Counted from the first letter of the stretch, positions 1 through 12,297 are shown. The stretch is 64,000 nt of DNA from Dugong dugon (GCA_030035585.1 CM057460.1:126836714-126900713), one strand, 5' to 3'. Numbers and translations are program-made. The notes: generated by a model not told the origin, from the sequence alone.

Positions 1-479
1 ACACCATGGCTTGGGTCATGTGCACCTTAGTCTTCAAGGTGGCATCTTTGCTTTTCAACACTTTAAAGAGGTCTTCTGCAGCAGATTTGCCCAGTGCAAT
101 GCATTTTTTAATTTCTTGACTGCTGCTTCCATGAGTATTGATTGTGGTTCCAAGTAAAATGAAATCCTTGACAACCTCAATCTTTTCTCCATTTATCATG
201 ATGTTGCTTATTGGTCCAGTTCTGCAGATTTTTATTTTCTTTATGTTGAGGTATAATTCAATGCTGTAGTCTTTGGTCTTCATCGGTAAGTGCTTCTAGT
301 CTTCTTCACTTTCAGCAAACAAGGTTATGTTGTCTGCATATCACAGGTTGTTAATGAGTCTTCCTACAATCCTGATGCCCCGTTCTTCTTTATATAGTAT
401 AGCTGCTTTGATTATCTGCTCAGCATACAGATTGAATAGGTATGGTGAAAGGTTATAACCCTGACGCACATCTTTCCTG
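1..479 (-). mobile_element. RTE (BovB-like) LINE fragment
   Basis: The reverse complement carries the RTE reverse transcriptase C-terminal half. It matches the same stretch seen at 13250-13735 and, in the other orientation, at 9690-10150. The fragment runs off the left edge of the window and stops abruptly near 479. It is non-functional as seen. Confidence 0.85.
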
Positions 480-1569
480 ATATAGTCAGAGGTCTTTGTA
501 ATAACAGAGTGCTAAGAGGCAAAGGAAGAAGTTGGATAATTTTGTTTCATTATGCCTGAGTTTTTTCAGTTGCATGGGGTAGTAGGAATTGGTCCAACTA
601 CATTACAGAAGTTAAAGTCTAAGCTCTATTCATAACAACATAGAGTGCACAATAGATTTTACTTAACTTTTATAAAGCTGGACCAGTTATTGTGCCCAGG
701 TACTAAGCCCCTTTACCATGTATTCCCTGTTTCACATAAAACAAGGACCCAGAAAGCTGAAGTTTTACTGGTTTATTTAAAATAAAATAAAAAAAAAGAT
801 ATGCTCCTGAATGACTTATTTCTAGGTATAGAGTTTAAACCTTTAAGACATAAGTATTTTGGAGGAGGAAGTACATAAAAAATAACCTTTGGTCCCCTAT
901 GTCTTTGGGATATAAAAAATTGAGGGCAAGAACATGGGTGCAACATTTCTACATGTCCCTCTATTACCATTAAATACAGATAGAGGTACTTCTGCTTCTG
1001 CCCATGAAGGATTAACTGCTATAATGATGTACATAGGGATTCCTTGTATCTTAGTTGATTATCAGTTTGTGCATGCTCTGTTTGTTAAAGCAATTAAAGG
1101 AAAACATAAACATAATGAAGAAAGAAGTGGAATACATCTGACAAAATTAGGCAAGAACAATTTCCAAGGTAAAAGAATTACTGGGAAACTGTAAAATGGA
1201 CATTCCTAGAGCTCACATAAAGGTGGAAATTTGACTATTGTTCAGCCAAAGTGAAGAGACATTATTGAATTCAAGGACATTCAGCAGAGACCTCAGAAGG
1301 GCCAAGTTGTAGTAGTGGGATAAAATATCCCTAAAACAGGAGCTACTCTATGCCTTCTTAAAAAGAGCCTTTAAAAAGTCCTTGAAAGAATCAAATTAAT
1401 CTGATAGTAACTTAACCGCCTACTAGAAAATGTCTAACAAAACTGAGCACTCAACAATATAAAATTCACGGTGTTTGGGAAACCAATGAAAAGTTGCTAA
1501 GCATAGAACAGGAAAGTGAAATTCATAATTGGAAGAAAAATCCATCAATACAAACAAACCCAGAAATTA
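480..1569. other. AT-rich stretch, nothing recognised
   Basis: No gene or repeat family could be supported here. An 86-codon open frame at 934-1194 on the plus strand has no recognisable motif. The right part may belong to the ancient L1 that follows. Confidence 0.5.
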
Positions 1570-2595
1570 TAGAAATGATGATTTAACAAAAAGGTATGTT
1601 AAAACAGTTGTTATAAATATGTTCTGTTTGCTCAAGGAATTAAAGAAATACATGAACATAATGAGGGAGAAATGAGAGCAATAAAGTGGAATTAAATGGA
1701 ACTTCAAGCAATGAAAACTACAATATCTGAAATGAAAAATATACTGAGTGAGTTTAAGAGTAGACACTGAAAAATGAAAGATCAGTGAACTTGAAGTTAT
1801 AGAAATATAAACGATCTAAAATGAAACAGAGAAAATAAGCAGTCAAACATAAGTGTAATTGGAATCCCAGACAGAAAGGAGGTGAGGATGGGGAGAGAAA
1901 GGCACATTATAATCAAATTACTAAAAACCAGTGATAAAAAGATTTAAAAAAGCATGCAGAGTGAAAAAGCATGTGATATGTGAAGAGAAAGATAAATATG
2001 ACAATTGTGTTCTCAAAAACACATTTGAATAACATCTTTAAAGTGCAAGGGAAAAAAGCTGTCAACTGAGAATTCTAAACGTAATTAAAAATCATGGAAA
2101 AAATGAAGGCATAATAAAGATTTTCAGACAAACAAAAGCTAAGAGAATTCATTACTACAAAATCTACCCTACAAATAAATGTTAAAAGAAGTTCTTCAGT
2201 TGAAGTAAAGTGGTTCCTAATGGAAATTTGAAAACATATACATGCACATGCGCGCGTGCACACACACACATACACAAAATAATGAACAGCACTGTAAATG
2301 GTAAATATATGAGTAAATATAAAAGAAAATACTTTTTCTAATTTTTACTGTCTTGTAAATCTAATTCCAAAACAAAAACAGTAATAATGTTCTGTGGGGT
2401 TTATAACATATATAGTAGTAAAATGTATGGCAATAATAGCACAAACGATGGGAAAAGGGAAATGAATGCTTAGTGTTCTTTACCATATGTAAATTTGTGT
2501 GATATAATGTGAAACTAGACTGTGATAAATTAGAGATGTATATGGTAAACCTTAGAGCAACCACTAAAAAATAAAAAAGAGATATAGCTAATTAG

Positions 2596-2750
2596 CTAAC
2601 AGTGGTTAAAGAACTTGGCTGCCAACCAAAAGGTTGGCAGCTCGAATCCACCAGCCACTCCTTTGAAACCCTATGGGGCATTTCTCCTCTGTCCTATAGG
2701 GTCGCTATGAGTCGGAATTGATTTCATGGCAACAGGTTTTTGGTTTGAGG
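2596..2750 (+). mobile_element. tRNA-derived SINE with RTE-like tail
   Basis: It has the head 'gtggttaaagaacttggctg', the body 'ccaccagccactcc', and the tail 'gggtcgctatgagtcggaat' shared with the RTE 3' end. It is inserted in the ancient L1. Confidence 0.85.
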
Positions 2751-3143
2751 GATAAAATTGAATACTAAAAAAATACTCAGTCGAAAAGAAGGCAGAAGAA
2801 GAGGACAAAAAAACAAAGAACAAAGGTAACAGATACAAAACAAACAGGAAGATGGTAGATATAAACCCAACTATGTTGATTATTATGTTAAATATAAATG
2901 GTCTAAGGACACCTATTAAAAGAGGGAGATTGTCCAAATAAAAAACAAGAAGCAACCTTGTAACAGTTTACAAGATACCTGCTTTCAAAAAAGACGGAGA
3001 TAGGTTAAAACTGAAGTTTTGGGGAAAAGATACGCCATGTAAACACTAACCAAAAGAAAACTAGAGTAGCTATATTAATATAAGACAGAGTAGATTTCAG
3101 AAAAAGGGATACTTCCAGGAATGAATAGGGCCACTACATAATG

Positions 3144-3309
3144 ATACCAAAAACCAAACCCATTGCCACTGAGCAGATTCCAACTGATAGAAACCCTATA
3201 GGGCAGAGTAGACCTGCCCCATAAGGTTTCCAAGGAGCAGCTGATGGATTCATACTGCTGACCTTTTAGTTAGCAGCCAGGCTCTTAACCACTGTGCCAC
3301 CAGGGCTCC
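3144..3309 (-). mobile_element. tRNA-derived SINE with 8-bp target duplication
   Basis: The reverse complement starts GGAGCCCTGGTGGC and ends in the RTE-like tail followed by an A-rich tail. ACATAATG occurs at 3136-3143 and again at 3310-3317, which fits a target-site duplication. Confidence 0.9.
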
Positions 3310-3610
3310 ACATAATGCTAAAGGGGTCAGAATATCAATAAGAAATAACAGTCCTTCAAAAGACATGAAGCAAAAACTGATAGAACTGAAAGGGGAACAA
3401 GACAAATCCACAGATTTCAATTGATAGACCACTAAACAAAAAATTGAGTAAAAAAGACTTGAGCAACACTATCAACCTAATATATTGTCTTATAACCTAA
3501 CACTTTCACCTGGTGAACATTTAGAATATGTACCACCTAAAGTGGAACACAGGAAAAAAAAGTTTGGAAGATTTTATGTGTAAAAAATAAAATTATAAAA
3601 GTACAAGAAG

Positions 3611-5280
3611 TCACATGAGAATTATTTGGTTTTGATCTTGGAGTGGAGACAAGCTAACTATAATACACAATTCAAGGAGCATTAAAAAAAGAATGACAAG
3701 TATGACTATATGAAAGTAAAAATTTTTTCATGGCAAAAACCATCATAAGTAAATTGAAAATACAAATAAACTAAGGAAAATATTTGCTACTTTCATCATG
3801 TAAGAAACAGCTAATCTTATTATATAAAGTGCTTCTACAAATAAGTAAGTAAAGGACTCCTGACTCAATAGAAAAATGAATAAAGGACATAAACAGTTCC
3901 TAGGGAAGAAAACAAAATATTCTTACATATGAGAATGAATGGTCAATCTCATGCACAATTTCATTTTTCATGTGTCAGGTTGATGAAGGTTAAAATGTTT
4001 CCTCACACACTGTACGAGTGAGGACAGTAGTGTGCTGGAGTCGGCTTACAAGTGCTGATTGTGGACTTCTCTTCCCAGTTGCCCATAGAGTGACTTCTTG
4101 TTGACAGCTTAAAATTAGCCCTAGTGAAAGTATTTCTATCATAGAAATCGGTAAATGCTACAAATAAAGGCTTTTCCCCCTAGAAAGCTCTTTGCTATTC
4201 ATTTACCAACACACCACCAGGTGAGAGTATGGGGAAATAGTCACTCTTATACTACTGTTTTGAATATAAAGTAACACAATCTCTACAGAGCATTTTGTTA
4301 ACATTTTAGCAAAGTTATTGATTTCACATACCTTCTGAAGCAACAATTCTATTTCCAGGAACATGGCCTAGATATTTTTGCAAATATGTGAAATGACATG
4401 CACTTTTGTAATTGTAATAGCATAAGTGTCTGTCAACAGAGGATTGATTTAAAAAATTGTAGTTCATTTTATACAACAGAATGCCAAGCAGCTGTTAAAA
4501 TATATGAGAAAGTCCTTTATGTGCTAACATGAATGAGATCCATGCAATATTGTTCACTGAAATAAGCAAGATTTTGAGGAGAAGAAGAGAATATATTTAC
4601 ATGTATTTGCTTACATATACATAACATGTCTTTGAAAAAGTTCATAAGAAGTATCAGTTGCCTTTGAGAGGGGGTGCTTGGAGGATAGAGGTAAGAGGGA
4701 AAGTTTTACTGCATTTAAAATTTCTTTTGAATTTTGCAAAGTGTACAGTATTACTCAACAAATAAACAAAATTTAAACTAAAATGTAATTTAAAAAAAAA
4801 AGCTTACCAATGTGTTGTGAAATAGTTTGTTTTTTACACTATGGTGGCACTGAGAGTTGGTATAACCTTTCTCAAAAGCAATTTGGTAATGTATAACAAG
4901 AACTTTTAAGTAGTCCTTACTCTTTGATATAGCGGTTGCTTTTTTTGGTATCCTTAAAAAATAAGCAGAGATGAAAATAAAGATCTATATACAAGATGTT
5001 CATTATGGTGTTAGAAGAGTGAAAAACTAGAAATAACCAAGATGTCTAATGAAATGTAAATAGTTAAATAAATTTGGTTCAGTCATACAACAGAATAATA
5101 TACAGTCATTAAAAATAAAGCTTTGAAAAAATATTTAACAAACATGCTAAAAATATTATGCAAGGAAAAATAAGATGCAAGATTTCACATATAGTATGAT
5201 CCTAATTTTGCTAAAAAGTTTTGTGTACATACATACTCTCACATGCTTACATACACATAAAAACAGAAAAAAATACACAA
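3611..5280 (+). mobile_element. Ancient L1 3' ends (one or two copies)
   Basis: Segments around 3610-3970, 4190-4800 and 4810-5280 resemble L1 ORF2 C-terminus and 3' UTR, for example 'tacaacagaatgccaagcagctgtt' style text near 4470-4500 and a comparable stretch near 5080-5130. An A-run ends one unit near 4801. The part at 3975-4190 was not recognised. Confidence 0.6.
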
Positions 5281-5331
5281 CCTATTAAGAGGATTATTTC
5301 TGTGTGATTTTCGGTATCTTCTTTTTTATAT

Positions 5332-6215
5332 GATTTTATTTATTTTATTGTTGAGAATTTACACAACAAAACATACACCAATTCAACAGTTTCTACATGC
5401 ACCATTTAGGGATATTGATTACATTCTTCGAGTTGTGTAACCATTCTCACCGTCCTTTTCTGAATTGTTCTTCCCTCATTAACACAAATTCACTGCCCTT
5501 AGGGTTCCCATCTAATCTTTCAAGTTGCTGTTGTCGGTTTGATCCTATATACCATATTTTTATGCAAATAACATGCACCTTCTACGTTTGTTTGCCAGTC
5601 ATGCCCTCCCCCTGCAAGGTATTTTCATAAGTGTGTTATGCTAATTTTTCTTACAGCAACGTGTAAAAACAATCAGCACAGCAGCGCTTATGGAAATAGC
5701 TCCCTGGGGGAGGGCATGGTTGGCAAACAAACATAGAAGGTGCACATTATTTGCATAAAAATACGGTAGCTGGCTCTTAAAAGAGCATAATGCTCAAGGC
5801 AGATATTTTTTACTAGTTAAGCTAAACTATTGTTTGGTTTTAAGAAAACCTCAGGGAATATTTTTGGTTTGAGTTTTCAAGATTATCTCAGGGCAATAGT
5901 TTCAGGGGTTCATTCTTCTAAACTTCTTGGCTCCAGGAAGTCTGGAGTACATGAGAATTTGAAATTCTCTTCTGCATTTTCCCTCTTTTGATCAGCATTC
6001 TTCTATGGAATCTTTGATCAAAATGTTCAGTAATGGTAGTCGGGTACCATTCAGTTCTTCTCTCTTGGCAAAGGAGGCAGTTGTTCATGGAGGCAATTAG
6101 CCATACATTCCATTTCCTCCTCCTATTCCAGACTCTCCTTCTTCCTCTGTTGTTGCAGGTGAATAGAGACAAATTGTTGTGTCTTGGATGGCCACCTGCA
6201 ATCTTTTTGTGAATT
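5332..6215 (-). mobile_element. L1 3' UTR fragment, 5'-truncated
   Basis: A T-rich start (the tail of a minus-strand element) is followed by sequence whose layout parallels the 3' UTR of the L1 copy at 17360-24893. The shared phrase is 'ggatggccac(t/c)tgcaa', near 6188 here and near 17972 there. A 215-bp palindromic element interrupts it. Confidence 0.65.
5552..5766. mobile_element. Palindromic MITE-like element with TA flanks
   Basis: Nearly the whole 215 bp is an inverted repeat. The left end begins CCATATTTTTATGCAAATAA, and the reverse complement of the right end begins CCGTATTTTTATGCAAATAA. Similarity continues inward for about 100 bp per arm. TA lies on both sides (5550-5551 and 5767-5768), which suits Tc1/mariner-type target duplication. 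No transposase is encoded. The family was not identified. Confidence 0.75.
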
Positions 6216-7185
6216 AAAAGATCTAGAGCTATAAAACATCTCCTGTATAAAATAAAGACAAAAGTACACTATATTCACTTTTACCAAATTATGATGCAAA
6301 AAGTAGGTGTTCCAGAAGCGAAGAGTTCTGGGGTAAAATAAGTTAAACAAATACTAAGTTACATTTCTGGTCACATCCTCTTGGAAATACTAATTAATAC
6401 TATCATATTAAAGTTTCTGACTAATCCTGCAGTAAGGCAAACTGTTTAACCCAGAGTTTCTCTCTCGTTCTTTCTCTCCCTTTCTAAATATTTTATGGCC
6501 TATTGTTTCAAAGTGTGCTTTGTCCAAAGTTTAGGACATAATGAGCTCAGGAACTTTCTTAGAATCTCTAACACTTTGGTTCTGTGGCATTGGCTCATTG
6601 TAATATAGTGACAACCAGAGTGTGAGGGCTATCCTGACTCTCCCCTCCTCCTCCATACAAGAAATTACAACTCAGTCACTCCACTGTCCACCCCCAACCC
6701 CGGCAACAGGATTTACCTGCACATGAGCATTTTCCTGCCCCTCTGCATATCAGAAGTAGACACTAGGAACTGCTGAAACTCATATTAAAGATTTGTGTGA
6801 TTGTGTTTCTAATGAGACAAAAATTATTAGCCCATGAGTGTTTCTAGCATTTCCATTTCTTCTTTAAGTGGGATCTGTTTTCTTTCTTTCTTTTTTTTCA
6901 GTTTTGCCTGCTCAGAGTTTTCTTCCCCCTTGTCCTCCAACAAAGGCTCTGCCATTTCCAGAGGTATTCTTTGGGCCTCAGTGATAACAGATTTGGGAGA
7001 AAGGGGGGAAGAAGAGGTGACAGGCAAGCTATAGGTAAGAGTTTTGGACAAAGATTGGAAAAGAAATATAAGGAGAAAACTATGAGAGAAGTGGAAGGAA
7101 GTGTGAAAGTAAGACTTTAAGAATTGTTGCTGTGGACTGTGTATTGCCTTCATGTGTTTAAGAAATGCCAAGAAAAAAATGTGAA
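6216..7185. other. No recognised feature
   Basis: Unique-looking sequence. A 114-codon minus frame at 6827-7171 is K/E- and S-rich with no motif, and its lysine/glutamate end comes from purine-rich DNA. Confidence 0.45.
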
Positions 7186-7310
7186 AGGAAAGAAGGAGGG
7201 AAAGGAGGGAGGGAGAGAAGGAGGAAGGAACGAAGAAAGGGAAGAAGGAATGAAAGGAGGAAGGAAGGAAGAAAAGAAAGAAGGATGGGAGGAAAGGAAG
7301 GTAGGTTATC
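7186..7310 (+). repeat. Purine-rich (GGAA/GAAGG) tract
   Basis: About 120 bp made almost only of A and G in irregular gaagg/ggaa units. It yields a spurious low-complexity frame. Confidence 0.95.
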
Positions 7311-7889
7311 TTAAAAATTTTATTTTAGTGGCTAGACTGAAGTTCTTTGACCATAACACAGTTCTTAGATGGACCGTGTGAGCCACCTTCGATAGTGTAA
7401 CAGGTTTAAAATCCCACACACACAAAGTAGAGAACTGCATAGGCTTGGAAAAAACTACTATAATAGTGCCAGTCAAGGAACTTCTTTGTCAGGAGACTCA
7501 TTGATTAGAAAGGAGAGAGGAAGTGAGCCAATTCTGGAGCATAAACAGTGGAAAGAATAGAAACTCTGAAATTAGTATCTTAGTCACTCAGGTAACCCAC
7601 ATTCTAATCATGTGGTTTAGGAGACACTGAATGATCCTGCCTCCTAAAGATTGCTTCCTTTTCTAAAAGGAAACAAAACTGAAAAACAACTTTCCTTGGG
7701 ACAATTTGATGAAGAGAAAAAACAGAGTTAAAGCTAAAGCTGAATGCCTCTGTGTTCTAGATAGCTCATTAGACACTAACAGTTCAATAAGCACAGTGTG
7801 AAGAAAAATGTAAATAGTAACAAGACACCAGTTTTTCAATGCTCAGGGCATGAAAGAAGGAAAATAATGACAATGCTCAGTGCTAAAAA
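7311..7889. other. No recognised feature
   Basis: No repeat or coding signal was supported in this 580-bp stretch. Confidence 0.4.
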
Positions 7890-8226
7890 GGATGTCAATG
7901 CATGGGCACTTTTAAAAACTGCTGGAAGGAGTGCTAAGTGGTAAACTTTTCTGGAGAGCAGCGTGGCAATACATATCAAAATTTAAATTTTAAATGTATG
8001 TTTAAATTGCCTGGATTTGACAATTCTCTTTATAGGAATTTTGACTGAGAACATAAATAACAAGTACATAAAGATGTATTGCAAGGGATTTTAGAAGTTA
8101 TTTTCACGCAACAGCAAAAAAAAAAAAAAAAAAAAAAACCAACCTGTGAATAATTTAATTATCCATCAGTGGGGGGCTTGGTTTAATACATTAAGTACAT
8201 CCATACAGTGGAGTACTATGCCTGTG
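7890..8226 (+). mobile_element. Ancient L1 3' portion
   Basis: Text such as 'ggagagcagcgtggcaatac' and 'attatccatcagtggggg...tacagtggagtactatg' matches the ORF2 end of old L1s. A run of 23 A occurs at 8116-8138. Confidence 0.65.
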
Positions 8227-8236
8227 TAGTTTTTAC

Positions 8237-8484
8237 AAGCACAGCCTTAGGAGTCAGACTGAGTTTAAATCTGACCCTACTGCTTACTACTTATATGATT
8301 TTGATCAAATTATTTAATGTCTTTTTGCCTAATTTCCTAATCTATAAAATGCTAAACGATCTAGAAAATAACTTCATAATCTATAAAGTCTATTTCAGAG
8401 AGTTGTTGCAAAGATTAAATGGGTTAATACATTGAAAGTCCATGCACATAACGAGCACTCAATACGTGTTAGAAATTATTACAG
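8237..8484 (+). mobile_element. MIR SINE
   Basis: It follows the MIR order: tRNA-related head, core with 'cttactacttatatgattttg', 'taatctataaaatg', then 'gttgttgcaaagattaaatgggttaat' and 'cgagcactcaataCGTGTTAG'. Confidence 0.8.
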
Positions 8485-8640
8485 CATAATAAATTAGAGT
8501 ATTTATATTATTAACTTCAACCATTTCAGGAGGTAGCATATGATCAAGAACTGATAGTACAGAAGGAAAAAATCCAAGCTGCACTGAAGTGATTGATGAA
8601 AAGCAAGGTTCTAGGAATTGATGGAATACCAACTGAGATG

Positions 8641-9168
8641 TGTCTTAGTCATCTAGTGCTGCTGTAACAAAAATACCATAAAGTGGATGGCTTTAATGAA
8701 GAGAAATCTATTTCCTCACTGTATAAAGTAGGCTAGAAGTCCAAATTCAGGGTGTCAGCTCCAGGGGAAGACTTTCTCTCTCTGTTGGCTCTGGAGGAAG
8801 GTCCTTCTCATCAATCTTCCCCTGGCCTAGGAACTTCTCTGGGTAGGAACCCCAGGTCCAAAAGACATGCTCTGCTCACGGCAGTGCTTTCTTGGTGGTA
8901 TGAGGTCCCCCTCTCTCTCTGCTCGCTTCTCTCTTTTATATCTCAAAAGAGATCGGTTCAAGACACAATCCAATCTTGTAGATTGAGTCCTGCCTCATTA
9001 GCATAACTGCTGCCTATCCCACCTCATTAACATCATAGAGGTAGGATTTACAACACACAGGAAAATCACATCAGATGACAAAATGGTGGACAATCACACA
9101 ATACTCAGAATCATGGCCTAGCCAAACTGATACATATAGTTTTGGGGGACACAATTCAATCCATGACA
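8641..9168 (-). mobile_element. Solo LTR, ERVL-MaLR-type
   Basis: A 528-bp solo LTR: on the minus strand it reads TGTCATGG...CTAAGACA. It carries a perfect 5-bp duplication AGATG (8636-8640 and 9169-9173) and is inserted inside the RTE. It belongs to the type with 'gattgagtcctgcctcattag', shared with 11565-12080 and 12541-13051. MaLR assignment rests on TG...CA ends, 5-bp duplications, general resemblance to MST/MLT1 LTRs, and the related full element at 50640-52692. Confidence 0.88.
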
Positions 9169-9692
9169 AGATGTTTCCACAAACAGATGCAAGGCTGGAC
9201 GCGCTCTTTCGTCTACGCCAAAAATTTGGAAGACAGCTACATAGCCAACCGACTGGGAGAGATTCATATATCTGCACTTTCCAAAGAAAAGTGATCCAAC
9301 AAAATGAGGAAATTATAAAACAATGTCATGAATATTACACACTAAGTAAAATTTTGCTGAAGATTATTCAAAAGTGGCTGCAGCAGTACATTGACATTGA
9401 ACTGCCAGAAATTCAAGCAGGATTCAGAAGAGGACGTGGAATGAGAGATATCATTGCTGATGTCAGATGAATCATGAGTGAAAGCAGAGACTACTAGAAA
9501 GATGTTTACCTGTGTTTTGTCGACTATGCAAAGGCATTTGACTGTGTGGATCATAACAAATTATGGGTAATATTGTGAAGAATGGGAATTCCAGAACACT
9601 TAATTGTGCTCATGAGGAACCTGTACATAGACCAAGAGGCAGTCTTTTGAACAGAACAAAGGGAAACTGCATGGTTTAAATTCAGGAAAGGT

Positions 9693-10406
9693 GTGCATCA
9701 GGGCTGTATCCTTTCACCAAACCTGTTCAATCTGTACGCTGAGGAAATAATCCAAGAAGCTGGACTATATAAAGAAGAACTTTGCATCAAGATTGGAGGA
9801 AGATTCATTAACAACCTGCGATATGCAGATAACACAACCTTTCTTGCTGAAAGTGAAGACGACTTGAAGCACTTACTAATGAAGATCAAAGACTACCACC
9901 TTCAATATGGATTACACCTCAACATAAAGAAAACAAAAATCTTCACTGCTAGACCAATAAACAACATCATGACAAATGGAGAAAACACCGAAGTTGTCAA
10001 GGATTTCATTTTACTTGGATCCACAATCAATACTCATGGAAGCAGCAGTCAAGGAATCAAAAGACGCATTGCATTGGGAATATCTGCTACAGAAGACCAC
10101 TTTAGCGTGTTAAAAAGCAAAGATGTCACTTTAAGTACTAAGGTGTGCCTGACCCAAGCCATGGTATTTTCAATTGCCACATGTGCATGTGAAAGCTGGA
10201 CAATGAATAAGAAAGACCAAAGAAGAATTGATACCTTTGAATTATGGTTTTGGGAAAGAATATTGAATATACCATGGCCTGCCAGAAGAATGGATACATC
10301 TGTCTTGGAAGAAGCACAGACGGAATGCTCCTTTGAAGCAAGGACTTTGGACATGTTATCAGGAGGGACTAGTCCCTGGAGAAAGACATCATGCTTGGAA
10401 AAGTAG
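9693..10406 (+). pseudogene. RTE reverse transcriptase C-terminal remnant
   Basis: A 237-codon open frame, the longest in the window. It covers the later RT motifs: 'MHQGCILSPNLFNLYAEEII', then the active-site box reads YADN where the family has YADD (which the copy at 13511-13720 keeps), then 'LGSTINTHGSSSQGIKRRI' and 'WFWERILNIPW' of the C-terminal region. Within RTE this part copies element RNA at the nicked target. The D-to-N change in the catalytic box and the missing N-terminal endonuclease show it is a dead fragment. The frame is lost before the usual C-terminus. Confidence 0.85.
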
Positions 10407-10596
10407 AGGGTCAATAAAAAAGAAGAAGACCCTCAACGAGATGGATTGACACAGTGACCACAACAGTGAGCTCAAACATAGCAAGTATTGTGAGGATGGC
10501 ACAGGACCAGTGTTTTATTTTGTTGTACATCTGGTCTCTATGAGTCAGAACTGACTCAACCACACCTAATAACAATAACAACAACATATTATTAAC

Positions 10597-11557
10597 ATGG
10601 AAAATGATAGCATTGAGCAAAAGTTACAAAATAAATAGTAATATAGGTTTTCATTTATGTAGAATAATTTATGTGTGAATGCCTGCATAGAAAGAGTGTC
10701 GAAAGGATGTTTACTATAGTTTTAATACTGGATGTGTCTAATGGTTATATTTTAGATAATTTTAATTTTCTTGTGTATGCTTTTCTGATGGTTTGATTTT
10801 TTTAGTAACATATAACGTAATAGCTCCTGAAATGGCAAACTGGTGAATTTAGACCAGCTTTTTTGTTGAGGAAAACTAAAATACTCGATGAAATATAAAA
10901 CCCACAATCTTAAAGCATGAAGGAGTTCTTTAAGCACTAGATAAGGAGGAGTTACCAAGCTAAAATCAAGGAAAAGATAACTTCCTTATTCAAAGCCACT
11001 TTTACCCTGAGGGCATTTGCTGACATTTAAAAAATAACTATAAAACTGAGCTGTAGTTTTAGTGAAGCAAGGGGGACAGAATCAAAGCCAAGGGTTTTGC
11101 AGCTCAGGATGGGCGTCTGATACTCATTCCCCCATATACATAAATCAGTATTTTCCCAGTTTTTTGGTTTTTTTTCTCCTCACACTTATAGCCTGAGTTA
11201 ACATCATCTGGATGGTCCAGAGAATTTCATGCTCTGAAGTTGCATTATGGTGGATCCATAATGGTTATTAGTCTAGATGTCCAGCAAGAGCAAACAAAAA
11301 TCTTTTCTGGATGAAGATAATTTCATCCTTTTCTTCAAATAATTTGTAAAACATATTTTTTTAAACACAATAACCAGCATGCATTCAAATGTAACCATAT
11401 ATACAAGCATATAACATACCTGAGCAAGGACCAACTCAGGGACTTCATAACATAAACAAATTTAGTACATTGGAATTGTCAAATATAGGCTATGAAACTG
11501 CTCACCTTAGTGTAAAGGCAAACTTGATATGCAGAAAACAAGTATAAAAAGTGATAT
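10597..11557 (+). mobile_element. Probable ancient L1/HAL1, left part
   Basis: The A/T-rich text around 10830-11130 resembles old L1/HAL1 5' or ORF1 sequence. It should join to 16020 onward once the insertions between are removed, because the target site TAAAAAGTGATAT at its right end recurs there. The 10597-10820 part resembles an L1 3' end and is less certain. Confidence 0.45.
11545..11557. repeat. Target-site copy 1 (TAAAAAGTGATAT)
   Basis: Identical to 12285-12297. Eleven of these bases (AAAAGTGATAT) recur at 16020-16030. The three copies bracket a SINE and then an RTE. Confidence 0.85.
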
Positions 11558-11564
11558 ACCCAAC

Positions 11565-12080
11565 TGTTATGTGTTGAATTGTGTCCCCTAAAAATGTATG
11601 ACAACTTGGCTAGGCTATGATTACCAGTATTTCGTGGTTGTCCTCCATTTTGTGATCTGATGTAATTGCCTATGTGTTGTAAATCCTAACCTCTCTGATG
11701 TTAATGAGGCAGGATTAGAGGCAGTTATGTTAATGAGGCATGACACAATCTATAGAATTAGGTTGTATCTTGAGTCAATCTCTTTTGAGATATAAAAGAA
11801 GAAAGCAGAGAGGAGAGGAACCTCATACCGCCAAGAAAGAAACGCCAGGAATGGAGACCGTCCTTTGGACCCAGGGTCCCTGTGCTGACAATCTCCGAGA
11901 CCCAGGGGAAGATTGATAACAAGAACCTTCCCCCAGAACTGACTGAGACAGAAAGTCTTTCTCTGGAGCTCGCACCCTGAATTCAGACTTCTAGCCTCCT
12001 AGACTGTGAGACAATAGATTCTGCTTCTTAAAGCCATCTACTTGTGGCATTTCTGTTATAGCAGCACTAGATAACTAACA
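11565..12080 (+). mobile_element. Solo LTR, ERVL-MaLR-type
   Basis: Starts TGTTATGTGTTGAATTGTGT and ends CTAGATAACTAACA, 516 bp, plus orientation. It lies at the A-rich tail of the SINE that follows, so it went in after the SINE. The 5-bp duplication is not clear here. Confidence 0.85.
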
Positions 12081-12284
12081 TACTAACCCATTGCCATCGA
12101 GTCAATTCCGACTCATAGTAACCCTATAGAACAGAGTACAACTGCCCCATAGGGTTTCCAAGGCCGTAATCTTAATGGAAACTAACTGCTGTATCTTTCT
12201 CCCTCAAGAGCAACTTGTGGGTTTCAACTGTTGACCTTGTGATTAGTAGCCAAACACTTGAACCACTGTGCCTTCAGGGCTCCT
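12081..12284 (-). mobile_element. tRNA-derived SINE (long form)
   Basis: Reads 'ccattgccatcgagtcaatt' to 'cactgtgccttcagggctcc', the reverse complement of the SINE. Its target duplication is the 13-bp TAAAAAGTGATAT on either side; the left copy is now separated from it by the solo LTR. Confidence 0.9.
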
Positions 12285-12297
12285 TAAAAAGTGATAT
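12285..12297. repeat. Target-site copy 2 (TAAAAAGTGATAT)
   Basis: Shared boundary: right flank of the SINE and left flank of the RTE at 12298-16019. Confidence 0.85.

Larger units (their letters stand above)
1570..3610 (+). mobile_element. Ancient L1 (L1M/HAL1-like), ORF1 end to ORF2 start
   Basis: The text resembles mammal-wide L1: an ORF1 C-terminal region (around 2040-2230), the inter-ORF region with the phrase 'agagcaaccactaaaaaataa' (around 2550), and the beginning of the ORF2 endonuclease (around 2870-3430). Frames are heavily broken. Two SINEs interrupt it, at 2596-2750 and 3144-3309. Subfamily is not determined. Confidence 0.7.
8516..10585 (+). mobile_element. RTE (BovB-like) LINE, 5'-truncated, split by a solo LTR
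   Basis: The element covers the reverse transcriptase through the 3' tail. The two parts are 8516-8640 and 9169-10585. It is flanked by a perfect 11-bp duplication, ATATTATTAAC, at 8505-8515 and 10586-10596. The 5' truncation falls just upstream of the RT domain, as judged by alignment with the fuller copy at 12298-16019. Frames are interrupted, so it is dead. Confidence 0.92.

Noticed and set aside
7124-7381. Glu/Gly/Lys-rich plus frame
   Set aside because: Low-complexity product of the GGAA tract, not a gene.
11560-12085. A 5-bp duplication for the solo LTR at 11565-12080
   Set aside because: The flanks ccaac and tacta do not match; only a loose similarity remains if a shift is allowed, so no duplication is claimed.
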